Shown: piece after piece, positions 38,615-46,867 of the stretch
Numbering within the stretch: the first letter of the stretch is position 1
How the letters are laid out: each line of letters opens with the position of its first letter
DNA from: Roseovarius aestuarii
GTDB lineage: Bacteria; Pseudomonadota; Alphaproteobacteria; Rhodobacterales; Rhodobacteraceae
Direction of reading: 5' to 3'
NCBI GenBank assembly: GCA_027214255.1
Contig: JAPWHL010000009.1
Location: 62,001-126,000, forward strand
Length of the DNA: 64,000 nt
Program-made: the position numbers and the translations under genes
The notes under the pieces: model-generated
What the model was told of the DNA's origin: nothing
What the model saw: only the letters and a program-made list of their open reading frames with translations
The model's database searches: none

Positions 38615-39343
38615 TCAAAAGTAACTTCGTACAAGGCTGCTTGCGATCAAGGACCAGCCATCAGCAATTACGAAAAAGGCAAGCTTGAAAGGCAGTGAAA
38701 CGATGGCGGGAGGCACCATCATCATGCCCATGGACATCAGGATTGCGGCAACAACCAGATCAATGATCAAGAAGGGGAGAAAAACCAGAAAACCGATCTG
38801 AAAGGCGCGCGCGATTTCCGACAACAGGAAACTGGGAATGAGAACCGATAGGGGGGCATCGGGACCAGAAGAAACTCCGGCTGCGTCGGGGCGGAGTGCG
38901 GCCATTGCCTCGAACGTGTCCCCATCCAGACGCTCGGCCATGAAGATGCGAAACGGCTCTAATGTGCGCGTTATGGCCGTTTCGACAGGAATCAGTTCCT
39001 GTATGAGCGGGTTCAATCCCTGTTCCCACGCGGACATAAAAACCGGTTCCATTACAAAGTATGTTAGAAACAGCGCAAGACTGACGATCAACATGTTGGG
39101 TGGTGACTGTTGCAGGCCGATGCCTTGTCGAAGGATCGCCAGAACTGTCACGATGAACGGAAAACAGGTGATCATGATTGCCAACCCCGGTGCCAGACTC
39201 AAAACCGTGATCAACGCGATCATCTGTATTGTCCGCGCTGACAGGGATGCATCATTTCCCAAGGAGATAGACAGATCTTGTGCAAGTGCGGGCTGCGAGA
39301 GCAGCGCAAGTGCAATCACCCAAAAGAGCGCAGCACGGATCAT
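38615..39343 (-). CDS. fliP: Flagellar type III export gate protein FliP
   Basis: Core of the export gate with FliQ and FliR. The 242-residue precursor has a cleavable signal (about residues 1-21, ending ALAQ), followed by the family helices (IALITVLSLAPGLAIMITCF; SPPNMLIVSLALFLTYFVM) and the C-terminal DLVVAAILMSMGMMMVPP. Length is standard. Last gene of the leftward run fliF-fliH-fliN-fliP; its start overlaps the fliN stop by 4 bp. Confidence 0.96.
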   Translation of the reverse strand: MIRAALFWVIALALLSQPALAQDLSISLGNDASLSARTIQMIALITVLSLAPGLAIMITCFPFIVTVLAILRQGIGLQQSPPNMLIVSLALFLTYFVMEPVFMSAWEQGLNPLIQELIPVETAITRTLEPFRIFMAERLDGDTFEAMAALRPDAAGVSSGPDAPLSVLIPSFLLSEIARAFQIGFLVFLPFLIIDLVVAAILMSMGMMMVPPAIVSLPFKLAFFVIADGWSLIASSLVRSYF

Positions 39344-39633
39344 CCCAGGTCGTCTTGCAATTTAGCGATTTCGGTTAAACGTACAGCCAGCTGCCCTTTT
39401 TGATCGCCGTCCATTTCCTCTAACTCGCCACGTGCAATCAGACGGTCGCCGACATACAGTTCGACAGGATCATCGACGCGCTTGTCCAGTGGAAGCACGG
39501 CATCCTTGCCCAGTTTCAGTAGATCGCGGATCAATGGCCGCGCTTTGCCTACCGAAATGGTGATTTCTATCGGAACCGAGGAAAAGGGATTGGCGCTGTC
39601 GGCGTTGCGCGTAGCATCTGCGTGAGAGTTCAT
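39340..39633 (-). CDS. fliN: Flagellar motor switch protein FliN
   Basis: C-ring component. Only 97 residues: a short N-terminus followed by one SpoA domain (IEITISVGKARPLIRDLLKLG; VELYVGDRLIARGELEEMD), the minimal alphaproteobacterial form. The start shares one base with the stop of the FliH-like gene, and the end overlaps fliP by 4 bp. FliM and FliG are not in this window. Confidence 0.92.
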   Translation of the reverse strand: MNSHADATRNADSANPFSSVPIEITISVGKARPLIRDLLKLGKDAVLPLDKRVDDPVELYVGDRLIARGELEEMDGDQKGQLAVRLTEIAKLQDDLG

Positions 39634-40241
39634 CAGGCGATATCCTTGTGCTGTGGGGCTGTGTTGGGTGAAGGTTCGTCCAGAAAGCCGCTGACTGCGG
39701 TGCCGATCTGGGCCAGGACCGTGTCGAGATCGATTTCGCGCTCGGAATTGCCCAGTTTCAGATGGACTTGGCCCTCGCCCAAAGAGCGTTCGGCGGTGAC
39801 ATGAACAGTCGAGATATTGTTGTCTTGCAGAAGGGCTTCCAACGCCTCGGCATTATCCGGTGATGTCACCAGCGTCGCGTCTTCGCTAATGGCACCGCGG
39901 GCCATGTCCTCGAGCGTTTCAATGACGCGCACGCCCAATGTGTCATGTGCCAGTCTTGGCAGCACGCTAACCACTATGCTGTTCAGAACCGGGCGAAGGG
40001 CGGTCAAAAGGCTGTTCTGTGCTTCTTGGAATGTGAAAGACAAGTCTGCGAGGTTGGCGGCAAAATCGGCGGAAATACGCGCTGCATCCTGATTTTGTGC
40101 TTTCACCGCGTCTTCCCATCCGGCTTTATAGCCATTCTCAAATGCCTGTAATCGTTGATCCTCTAACGACACGTCGGTGAGCGAAACGGTGTGAGCCTTG
40201 GGGCCTGACCCAAAGTCTTCCAGAAGATGTGCAATGCTCAT
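39633..40241 (-). CDS. fliH: FliH-like flagellar export protein
   Basis: 202 residues. The assignment rests mainly on position between fliF and fliN and on general architecture: a short N-terminus, a helical central part rich in alanine and glutamate (AFENGYKAGWEDAVKAQ), and a C-terminal domain (HVTAERSLGEGQVHLKLGN) of the V-ATPase subunit-E/FliH type. FliH binds and restrains the ATPase FliI. The ATG at 40241 overlaps the fliF stop by one base (ATGA context) and is preferred to a start 10 codons upstream. Confidence 0.8.
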   Translation of the reverse strand: MSIAHLLEDFGSGPKAHTVSLTDVSLEDQRLQAFENGYKAGWEDAVKAQNQDAARISADFAANLADLSFTFQEAQNSLLTALRPVLNSIVVSVLPRLAHDTLGVRVIETLEDMARGAISEDATLVTSPDNAEALEALLQDNNISTVHVTAERSLGEGQVHLKLGNSEREIDLDTVLAQIGTAVSGFLDEPSPNTAPQHKDIA

Positions 40242-41860
40242 CAGGCTTTTTCCTCTTCGCCTTCCAACCAATTTCGCAGGATTTCGACAGTTTCTTCTTG
40301 TCGCTCGCCGATCATGCCGCGCAGCCGCTCGACGGCATCCTCACCGCTGGGTGATGACAGTGCGTTGGTATTAGGAACGTCATTGCGGTTTGGGATGACG
40401 GCCAGGCTGTTGGGATCCATGTCGCTGTCGTCAATCTCCCCGGTAAGCGATGTCATGGCGTCGGTGTCTGTAGATGTCGCAGACCCTGTGCCGGGCAACG
40501 CCAAAGGCGGAGCGGAAGTGGCGCGGGGCTGAACGAGTAGCGGGCGCACCACAAAAAGGCCCAGCACCAGCGCGACAAGCCCCAGAACAGCCGCCTGAAT
40601 TAAGGACATCACATCAAGCCCGAGTGAGCCCATGAACGATTGCTCCGCTGTGGTGCCCAAAGGCGGTAGCGCCTGAAACTGCATGGTCTTGAGCGTAATG
40701 ACGTCGCCCCGCGTCTGATCAAAACCAACGGCAGATGCCACCAGTTCGCGAAGGGCAGATAATTCATCCTCATCACGTGGAGCGAAAACTTCGGCACCCG
40801 TGCTGTCGATGCTCAGTGTGCCGTTGATCAACACGGCAACGCTTAACCGTTTTATCGCACCGGGGGCTTGGCTGACTTCGCGCTCTGTCTGGCTGACTTC
40901 GTAGTTCACCCGTTCGCGGGTTTCGCTGGTTTGGCTATTGGATCCGTCGCCCCCCGCGCCATCACCATCAGGAAGGTTGGACGCGACCGTTACATCGCCG
41001 CCTCCCTGATCCGAGGCACTGTTGCTGCGCTCTTCGGTGTCGGTGCTGATGGCAACACGGCTTTCGGGATCAATGGTTCTTTCGCGAATCAACTCGGTGG
41101 TTTTGATCGTGTCTACACTTACTTCAACAACGGCGTTCCCCGGCCCAACACGCGCCTCCAACAATCGCTCAACACGATGGCGGATTGCGTCGGCGCGGTC
41201 TTCACCGGCATTGGAAGGGGCCTCTTCGGGCGCGCCAATCAATTTGCCGGTTGAATCGATGATTGAAACATCTTCAGCGGTCAACCCAGTCACAGCTGAA
41301 GCCACCAGAAACTTCAGCGCCTGAGCCTGTTTTGTGTCGATATCGCCCCCGGCGGGCGTCACCATCACCGAGGCCGTCGGGTGAACGTCCCGTTGGAAGG
41401 GGTTCGAGCCGCTGTTTGCAATATGCACGCGCGCGGTGGCGATGGCCGGGCTGGACACGATCGTGCGGGCCAGTTCACCTTCTTTGGCACGCCAGTAGGC
41501 GGCATCGAACATTTGCGAGGTGGTCCCAAACCCTGACAGCGAATCAAGCAGCTCGTATCCTTGGCTCGAATTGGCCGGAAGCCCCTCGCTTGCCAAAGTC
41601 ATCCGCAGTGTGTCGCGCTGTCCGGCTTCGACGAAAATCGCACCACCGCGCACCTCGTATGAGACACCGCGTTGCTCTAATGCGCGTACAACCTCGCCGG
41701 CGGGGCCGTTTTCTAACCCGGCGTATAGCAACATCATGCTGGGTGATGTTGCCATGCGGGTCAGGCCCAATACTGCGGCAAACATAGCCACGCTGGCCAA
41801 GATGACGATAACACGTTTGCGCGGGTCCAAGTTGGTCCAGAGGGTCGCGATATTCTGCAA
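40241..41860 (-). CDS. fliF: Flagellar MS-ring protein FliF
   Basis: Forms the membrane ring on which the motor is built. With the TTG start the product has 539 residues: a first transmembrane segment (residues 18-38), the ring-building motif domains (YELLDSLSGFGTTSQMFDAA region) and a second transmembrane helix near 440-460, then a cytoplasmic tail that binds FliG. The TTG at 41860 is chosen because GGAGG lies exactly 8 bases upstream, and because the resulting start (MQNIATLWTNLDPRKR) matches FliF proteins. The ATG at 41908 lacks a site. It is divergent from fliL across a CtrA-like box. Confidence 0.94.
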   Translation of the reverse strand: MQNIATLWTNLDPRKRVIVILASVAMFAAVLGLTRMATSPSMMLLYAGLENGPAGEVVRALEQRGVSYEVRGGAIFVEAGQRDTLRMTLASEGLPANSSQGYELLDSLSGFGTTSQMFDAAYWRAKEGELARTIVSSPAIATARVHIANSGSNPFQRDVHPTASVMVTPAGGDIDTKQAQALKFLVASAVTGLTAEDVSIIDSTGKLIGAPEEAPSNAGEDRADAIRHRVERLLEARVGPGNAVVEVSVDTIKTTELIRERTIDPESRVAISTDTEERSNSASDQGGGDVTVASNLPDGDGAGGDGSNSQTSETRERVNYEVSQTEREVSQAPGAIKRLSVAVLINGTLSIDSTGAEVFAPRDEDELSALRELVASAVGFDQTRGDVITLKTMQFQALPPLGTTAEQSFMGSLGLDVMSLIQAAVLGLVALVLGLFVVRPLLVQPRATSAPPLALPGTGSATSTDTDAMTSLTGEIDDSDMDPNSLAVIPNRNDVPNTNALSSPSGEDAVERLRGMIGERQEETVEILRNWLEGEEEKA

Positions 41861-41867
41861 ATTCTTT

Positions 41868-41873
41868 GCCTCC
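41868..41873 (-). promoter_or_regulatory. Shine-Dalgarno site that decides the fliF TTG start
   Basis: On the minus strand GGAGGC lies 7-8 bases before the TTG at 41860. It is a perfect site, whereas the ATG 48 bp upstream has none, so the non-ATG start is preferred. Confidence 0.75.
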
Positions 41874-41924
41874 TGATGCCGGGGCGTTCTGCCGGACGGT
41901 GAGGACATGTTTCGCTGATGAGGC

Positions 41925-41939
41925 TTAACAATCGGTTAG
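41925..41939. promoter_or_regulatory. CtrA-like box between fliF and fliL
   Basis: TTAA (41925-41928), seven bases, then TTAG (41936-41939): one mismatch from the consensus TTAA-N7-TTAA. It lies centrally in the 124-bp divergent gap between fliF and fliL. CtrA controls flagellar genes in Caulobacter and in roseobacters, so control of both arms is a fair inference. Confidence 0.65.
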
Positions 41940-41984
41940 TGCCTATCGGACTATATTCGGGCCAAAGACACAGAGGTGCTGGAT

Positions 41985-42488
41985 ATGGCTGACGCGGATG
42001 CGATCGAGGGTGAAGCCCCGAAAAAATCTTCAAAACTGCCCATGATTATTGGGCTGACACTGGCCCTTGCTGGAGGTGGTGGTGGGTTCTACGCGGCCTA
42101 TTCCGGGCTCATTCCGGGCTTTGGGGCGCGTGCGGTGGAAGAAGAATCACTTGTGGCTGAAACGCATGGCACACCGGGTGAAATGCCGGAAGTCGCATAT
42201 GTGCCGATCGAGCCAATGGTGATTTCTGTTGGCAACGGAGCGACCGGAAAGCATCTGAGGTTTCGAGCCCAATTGGAGGTTTCCCCTGTGTATCAACGCG
42301 AAGTGGAGCGCTTGATGCCACGTGTCGTTGATGTGCTGAACACCTATCTGCGGGCGTTGGAATTGGCTGATCTAGCTGACAGCACAGCTTTGGTTCGGCT
42401 GCGTTCACAGATGCTGCGCCGCATTCAGATTGTCACCGGTGGTGAGCGGGTGAATGACCTGCTGATCATGGAATTTGTACTAAATTGA
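41985..42488 (+). CDS. fliL: Flagellar basal body-associated protein FliL
   Basis: Membrane protein supporting the stator. The 167-residue product has a cytoplasmic N-terminus (acidic then KKSSK), one transmembrane helix (about residues 18-38) and the periplasmic FliL domain (LRFRAQLEVSPVYQREVERLMPR near residues 90-112, partial; ending IMEFVLN). AGAGG at 41972-41976 supports the ATG at 41985 over a GTG three codons earlier. First gene of the rightward run. A second FliL-like gene is encoded at 52005-52535. Confidence 0.94.
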   Translation: MADADAIEGEAPKKSSKLPMIIGLTLALAGGGGGFYAAYSGLIPGFGARAVEEESLVAETHGTPGEMPEVAYVPIEPMVISVGNGATGKHLRFRAQLEVSPVYQREVERLMPRVVDVLNTYLRALELADLADSTALVRLRSQMLRRIQIVTGGERVNDLLIMEFVLN

Positions 42489-42497
42489 GGACTGAAC

Positions 42498-42866
42498 ATG
42501 GAACTGATCGCTGATATTTTTCTGGTCGCCGGTGCAATGGGCGCGGGCTTTTATTGTTACATTCTGGCCCGGCGTCTCAATAGGTTCAACGATCTGGAAA
42601 ATGGCGTGGGCGGCGCGGTGGCGGTGTTGTCCGTGCAGGTTGATGATTTGACCAAGACGTTGGCGGCGGCCCAGCAAACGGCGGGACATTCTACCCAGTC
42701 TCTGTCAGATTTGACCGACCGTGCTGAAAGTGTCGCCAAACGCCTAGAGCTGATGGTGGCATCCATGCATGATATTCCAGCCAGCGCTCCTCCAGCGCCG
42801 CCGCCGTCGAAATCTCCCTTGGAGCCGATGTTTCGGCGCCACGATACAACGGGGGTGGCGCAATGA
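42498..42866 (+). CDS. Small membrane-anchored coiled-coil protein of unknown function in the fliL-motA operon
   Basis: 122 residues. One N-terminal transmembrane helix (about residues 6-24), then a helical, coiled-coil-like stretch (about 30-95, with heptads around VDDLTKTLAAAQQ and LTDRAESVAKRLELM), and a proline-rich tail. No catalytic motif is visible. It lies 9 bp after fliL and overlaps the MotE-like gene by 4 bp, so it is surely made with motor parts; a stator or motor accessory role is an inference from position. I do not recognise a named family. Confidence 0.65.
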   Translation: MELIADIFLVAGAMGAGFYCYILARRLNRFNDLENGVGGAVAVLSVQVDDLTKTLAAAQQTAGHSTQSLSDLTDRAESVAKRLELMVASMHDIPASAPPAPPPSKSPLEPMFRRHDTTGVAQ

Positions 42867-43483
42867 CAGCCACGACGCGCAAGGAAAAAAGGAGGACTCG
42901 TAGCAAACGCGCTCGTGTCAATCGCGGTGCTTTGACGTTGATTGCCGGGTTGTTGATAAGTTCCGGTGTCTTACGGATTGGGCATGATGCGGGAAAGGCT
43001 TGGGCGCGAGGCGACGTTGATGTTGAAGCCACGGCGCTAGCGCCTGCGACGATTGCCAAATCCTGTACGTCGGATGAAGACATGAGCGACCTCCTTGAGA
43101 GCTTTCGCGCGCGGGAATCCAAGATCGAAGCGCAGGAAAATGCAATCAGAGAACGGCTTCAGACGTTGAAACTGGCCGATCAAGAGGTCGAGAGAAAACT
43201 GGTTCGGCTGGTCGCCGCCGAGGACGAATTGCGTGCGATGATTGCTATGGCCGATACGGCGGCCGAAGGCGACATCGCACGCTTGACCAAAGTGTACGAG
43301 AATATGAAGCCTAAACAGGCTGCGGCCTTGTTTGAAGAGATGAATCCGGAATTCGCCGCCGGATTTTTAGGGCGCATGCGTCCGGAGGCCGCGGCAGGGA
43401 TTATGGCCGGCCTCAGCCCGGAAGCCGCGCACACATTTTCTGTGGTCCTTGCTGGTCGCAATGCGGGCGCACCAACGCAATAA
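42863..43483 (+). CDS. MotE-like protein (transmembrane, coiled coil, MgtE-N-like domain)
   Basis: 206 residues. A strongly basic N-terminus (KEKRRTRSKRARVNR) precedes one transmembrane segment (about 22-40). A coiled coil follows (about 75-130), then a C-terminal domain (about 140-197) with the repeats MKPKQAAALFEEMNPEFAA and MRPEAAAGIMAGLSPEAA, as in the MgtE-N/MotE family. In Sinorhizobium MotE is a periplasmic chaperone of the motor protein MotC; whether that role applies here is not known. It overlaps the gene before by 4 bp and lies 71 bp before motA. Confidence 0.75.
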   Translation: MTATTRKEKRRTRSKRARVNRGALTLIAGLLISSGVLRIGHDAGKAWARGDVDVEATALAPATIAKSCTSDEDMSDLLESFRARESKIEAQENAIRERLQTLKLADQEVERKLVRLVAAEDELRAMIAMADTAAEGDIARLTKVYENMKPKQAAALFEEMNPEFAAGFLGRMRPEAAAGIMAGLSPEAAHTFSVVLAGRNAGAPTQ

Positions 43484-43554
43484 ACTCCACATTGGTTAGT
43501 AATTTTTAATGCTGGGCTGTCAGGCTGTCGCCAAGCGGTTTGAAGGAGGTGGTT

Positions 43555-44424
43555 ATGATCGGTCTGGTTGGTATCGTCGTCATTTTTGCGATGGTTTTTG
43601 GTGGGTATCTGGCTGCTGGTGGCAAGCTCGGAATCATCATGAAATCGCTGCCCTTTGAAATGATGATGATCGGTGGTGCGGCGGTGGGGGCATTTTTGCT
43701 TAGCAATGATATGCCGTCCATAAAACACACGATCAAAGACGTGGCTAAAGTATTCAAAGGACCAAAATGGAAGCCAAACGACTATAGTGATCTGCTCTGT
43801 CTTTTGTACGAGCTGATCCGTCTCGCGCGCCAGAACCCAGTGGCGATAGAAGAACATATAGAAGCCCCTGATGACTCCTCCATTTTTGCCAAGTATCCCA
43901 AAATCCTGAAGGATAAAGAGGCCGTTGCGTTGATCAGCGATACGTTGCGCTCGGCATCGATGAATTATGATGATCCCCATCAGGTTGAAGAGGTATTGGA
44001 AAAACGGATGGAGGCGAATTTGCATCATGCCTTGCATTCCAGTCATGCCTTGCAAACCGTCGCGGACGGGCTACCCGCTTTGGGCATTGTCGCCGCCGTT
44101 CTTGGCGTCATCAAGACAATGGCCTCAATCGATCAACCGCCAGAGATTCTGGGAAAAATGATTGGCGGCGCCTTGGTGGGGACATTCTTGGGGGTATTCT
44201 TGGCGTATGGGTTCGTCGGGCCTTTCGCGGCCAAGGTCAAATCCGTGACTGAGGACGAAGCGCATTTCTATCAGCTTATACGCGAGGTGTTGGTGGCGAA
44301 CTTGCACAATCATGCCACGAACATCTGCATTGAGGTGGGGCGTCAGAACACGCCGTCGCATTGCCGTCCGGCCTTCGGTGATTTGGAGATAGCACTGAAA
44401 GCCGTCAAACAGGATGCCGCGTGA
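43555..44424 (+). CDS. motA: Flagellar motor stator protein MotA
   Basis: Forms the proton- or sodium-driven stator with MotB. 289 residues, four transmembrane segments: near residues 2-20 and 33-52 at the N-terminus, and two more around GLPALGIVAAVLGVIKTM (about 173-190) and GGALVGTFLGVFLAYGFVGP (about 204-223). A cytoplasmic domain with charged helices lies between. GGAGG at 43545-43549 sets the ATG at 43555. Its stop overlaps the next start by one base. MotB is not in the window. Confidence 0.95.
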   Translation: MIGLVGIVVIFAMVFGGYLAAGGKLGIIMKSLPFEMMMIGGAAVGAFLLSNDMPSIKHTIKDVAKVFKGPKWKPNDYSDLLCLLYELIRLARQNPVAIEEHIEAPDDSSIFAKYPKILKDKEAVALISDTLRSASMNYDDPHQVEEVLEKRMEANLHHALHSSHALQTVADGLPALGIVAAVLGVIKTMASIDQPPEILGKMIGGALVGTFLGVFLAYGFVGPFAAKVKSVTEDEAHFYQLIREVLVANLHNHATNICIEVGRQNTPSHCRPAFGDLEIALKAVKQDAA

Positions 44425-46685
44425 TGATTGCGCGAAGTACATTCAAGGTATCGATTCTTGCCGTTTTGGGCATTTTCGTTGCGTCCATCGCTAATGCTGA
44501 ACAGGTGCGCATCCTTTCCGGTGCGCATGATGGGTACTCGAGGCTTGTGGTGCATATGCCGGCTCGCGTGCCTTGGACTATGAGTGGTGGGAATGATGAA
44601 AGAGAGATTTCATTTACCACAAAACCCTTTCAATTAGACACATCCCTTGTGTTCGACCGGATAACAGGGGAGAGGCTGTCCTCCGTCACCCCACTTGCAG
44701 ATGGGGTTGGTCTGAAAATCGCGATGAAATGCGCCTGCGACGTTGATGCATTTTGGCTCGGGCAGGCGATGTTTGTCATAGATATTCGTGATCCGCGGCC
44801 TATAGAGAACCAAGATTCGGAAACTTTGGATCAGGAACGTGCGAAACCGCCTGTGCCTACATCCGACGGGGGGCCGCGTTCGGATCCGGATGAGGTCGGT
44901 GGCGCGCAGTCGAAAGCAACACTATTGGCGGCGCAGCATTTCACCGATCAGCTGGAAAACCGTTCGGAAGCTGCGCCATACCAAATTGATCTTGGCATCG
45001 CACGACAAAGTCTGGCGCGCGAAATTGCGCGTGCTGTGTCTCTAGGCCTTGTAACGGCGCGGGAACGTCCACCGTTATCTCAGAATGTTCGGCCCGGACA
45101 CGTGGATGAATCGCCCGAGCCGAATATACGTTTGGTTGCAGATGCCATCAATCTAAACGCAGTCAATAGCGCGGGTCTGCCTGATTTAGGGGGGATGAAC
45201 AGCGGTGTTCAGACCGCAGTTGGTGCCGCTTGCATTGAAACATCTGACGTAGCGATATCCGCGTGGGGAACTGACGCTCAATTCGCCAGCCAAATTGGAA
45301 CGGAAAGGCGGCGTTTGACTGATGAGTTTGATCGGGTCACGGGCGACGCTGCAATGGATCTCGCGCGGCGGTATTTGTATTTCGGATTTGGTGCTGAAGC
45401 TATCCAGGTTTTGAATTTGGTGGACGGCACGATGCCCGAGGCTAAAATAGCCAAGGCGATCGCCCAGATCATGGAGGAGGGACACACGACGAGCAGCGTT
45501 TTTTCGGGCCAGTTAGAGTGCGAATCGGATGCAGCGTTGTGGTCTGCATTGTCGTATGAAGCGTTGCCAGAAAATACAGTCGTCAACATCGACGCAATAT
45601 TGCGCGCGCTTAGCGCACTACCCAACCACACCCGGGCGCTTCTAGGGCCCCAGCTGGCCCGCAAATTTACGGCCGTCGGTCAGATCAGCTTTGCAAAGCG
45701 AATTCTGCGCGTCGTTGATCGGAACCCCGCAGATCCTTCTACGGATCAGGTTCTGGCCGGGGCGGAAATTGACATTTCTCAACATGAGCCAGAGTTGGCT
45801 GACGCAGCATTGGAGGCAGTTGTCGCGGCCAACACAGAGGCATCTGCAGAAGCGCTTGTTCGACGTATCGACAATCGATTGCAAACCGGGCGCGGCGTGT
45901 CCCAAGACATGGCTGATTTGGCCGGGGCATACGCGCAAGAGCAAGAAGGCACTAAGGTTGGGCATGATTTGGCCCGTGTTTACATCCAAGCAACCGCTGC
46001 AGTGGGCGATTTTGACAGCGCATTTTCTGAAATGTATCGATTGTTCCCTGGGATGCCGACACAGCAACAACGGCACGTCACCGATACCGTTCTTGAGCTC
46101 CTTGCGGTCAATGCAGATGATGTTACATTCCTGCGCTATGCTAATCGTATGAAAAAGGGCGCTGATGCAGGTCTTTCCCCTAACGTGGGGAATATGCTTG
46201 GTCGCCGGTTGCTTGATTTGGGTTTCACCGGGTTGGCGGAGATTTACTTGCGACCTCCGACGACGGGTCTGGATTTGGAAAACCGTCTCAAGTTGCGTGC
46301 CGAATCGAACTTGAAAAATGGTGCGCCTCGCCAAGCATTGGTTGACCTTCTTGGGCTGACCGGAACGGACGTGAACGTTCTTCGGGAAATGGCAAAAAGC
46401 CAACTGGGTGAACATCGCTCAGCACAACTGTTGTTTTTGTCTGCAGGTGAAAGTGAAGCGGCCCTTCAAGAGGCTCTTTTGGCCGAAGATTGGACGCAGG
46501 TTAAGGCTCTGGCGGATCAAGAACTTGGGAACGTGGTTGCGCTGGGCGCAGCGGACGGAATGAGCGACGAACCGACAGGTGTTTTGGCACGCAATCGTGC
46601 GCTTTTGGATGCTAGCGCATTAGCGCGCGAAGAGGTCGAGAATTTACTGCAAGCGCGTGCTTTGCCCGTGGCGACAGGAAGCTAA
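44424..46685 (+). CDS. Large exported repeat protein of unknown function coupled to motA
   Basis: 753 residues, unrecognised by name. Residues 1-25 form a signal peptide (hydrophobic, ending SIANAEQ). The next 90 residues contain the pattern RILSGAHDGYSRLVVHMP, which resembles the beta-strand opening of AMIN-like domains. A variable acidic linker (about 130-160) follows. The region from about 290 to 740 is helical and alanine/leucine-rich, with spacing typical of TPR-like repeats. No enzyme motif is visible. The ATG at 44424 shares a base with the motA stop. It lies between motA and a lytic transglycosylase gene, so a periplasmic scaffold role near the motor or in cell-wall penetration is plausible but unproven. 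A 182-bp gap follows. Confidence 0.65.
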   Translation: MIARSTFKVSILAVLGIFVASIANAEQVRILSGAHDGYSRLVVHMPARVPWTMSGGNDEREISFTTKPFQLDTSLVFDRITGERLSSVTPLADGVGLKIAMKCACDVDAFWLGQAMFVIDIRDPRPIENQDSETLDQERAKPPVPTSDGGPRSDPDEVGGAQSKATLLAAQHFTDQLENRSEAAPYQIDLGIARQSLAREIARAVSLGLVTARERPPLSQNVRPGHVDESPEPNIRLVADAINLNAVNSAGLPDLGGMNSGVQTAVGAACIETSDVAISAWGTDAQFASQIGTERRRLTDEFDRVTGDAAMDLARRYLYFGFGAEAIQVLNLVDGTMPEAKIAKAIAQIMEEGHTTSSVFSGQLECESDAALWSALSYEALPENTVVNIDAILRALSALPNHTRALLGPQLARKFTAVGQISFAKRILRVVDRNPADPSTDQVLAGAEIDISQHEPELADAALEAVVAANTEASAEALVRRIDNRLQTGRGVSQDMADLAGAYAQEQEGTKVGHDLARVYIQATAAVGDFDSAFSEMYRLFPGMPTQQQRHVTDTVLELLAVNADDVTFLRYANRMKKGADAGLSPNVGNMLGRRLLDLGFTGLAEIYLRPPTTGLDLENRLKLRAESNLKNGAPRQALVDLLGLTGTDVNVLREMAKSQLGEHRSAQLLFLSAGESEAALQEALLAEDWTQVKALADQELGNVVALGAADGMSDEPTGVLARNRALLDASALAREEVENLLQARALPVATGS

Positions 46686-46867
46686 TGCTCGCGCCCCTTT
46701 TCCCCTCATGTCTATATGCCCAGTGTTGTATCATGGTTCTGGTGGTGCGGGCGTGCGCTAGAGCTTTGAAACTGAAAGCTAAATTGGCGCATGAATAGTT
46801 ACCGAATGTAAATGATCACAGAATAGGTTTTCCAGACGACAGAAGGTCGTAAGGGAAGGAAAACACC

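Noticed and set aside
43496-43509. TTAG and TTAA upstream of motA as a possible CtrA box
   Set aside because: The spacing is six bases rather than seven, and the region lies inside an operon with an expected upstream promoter.
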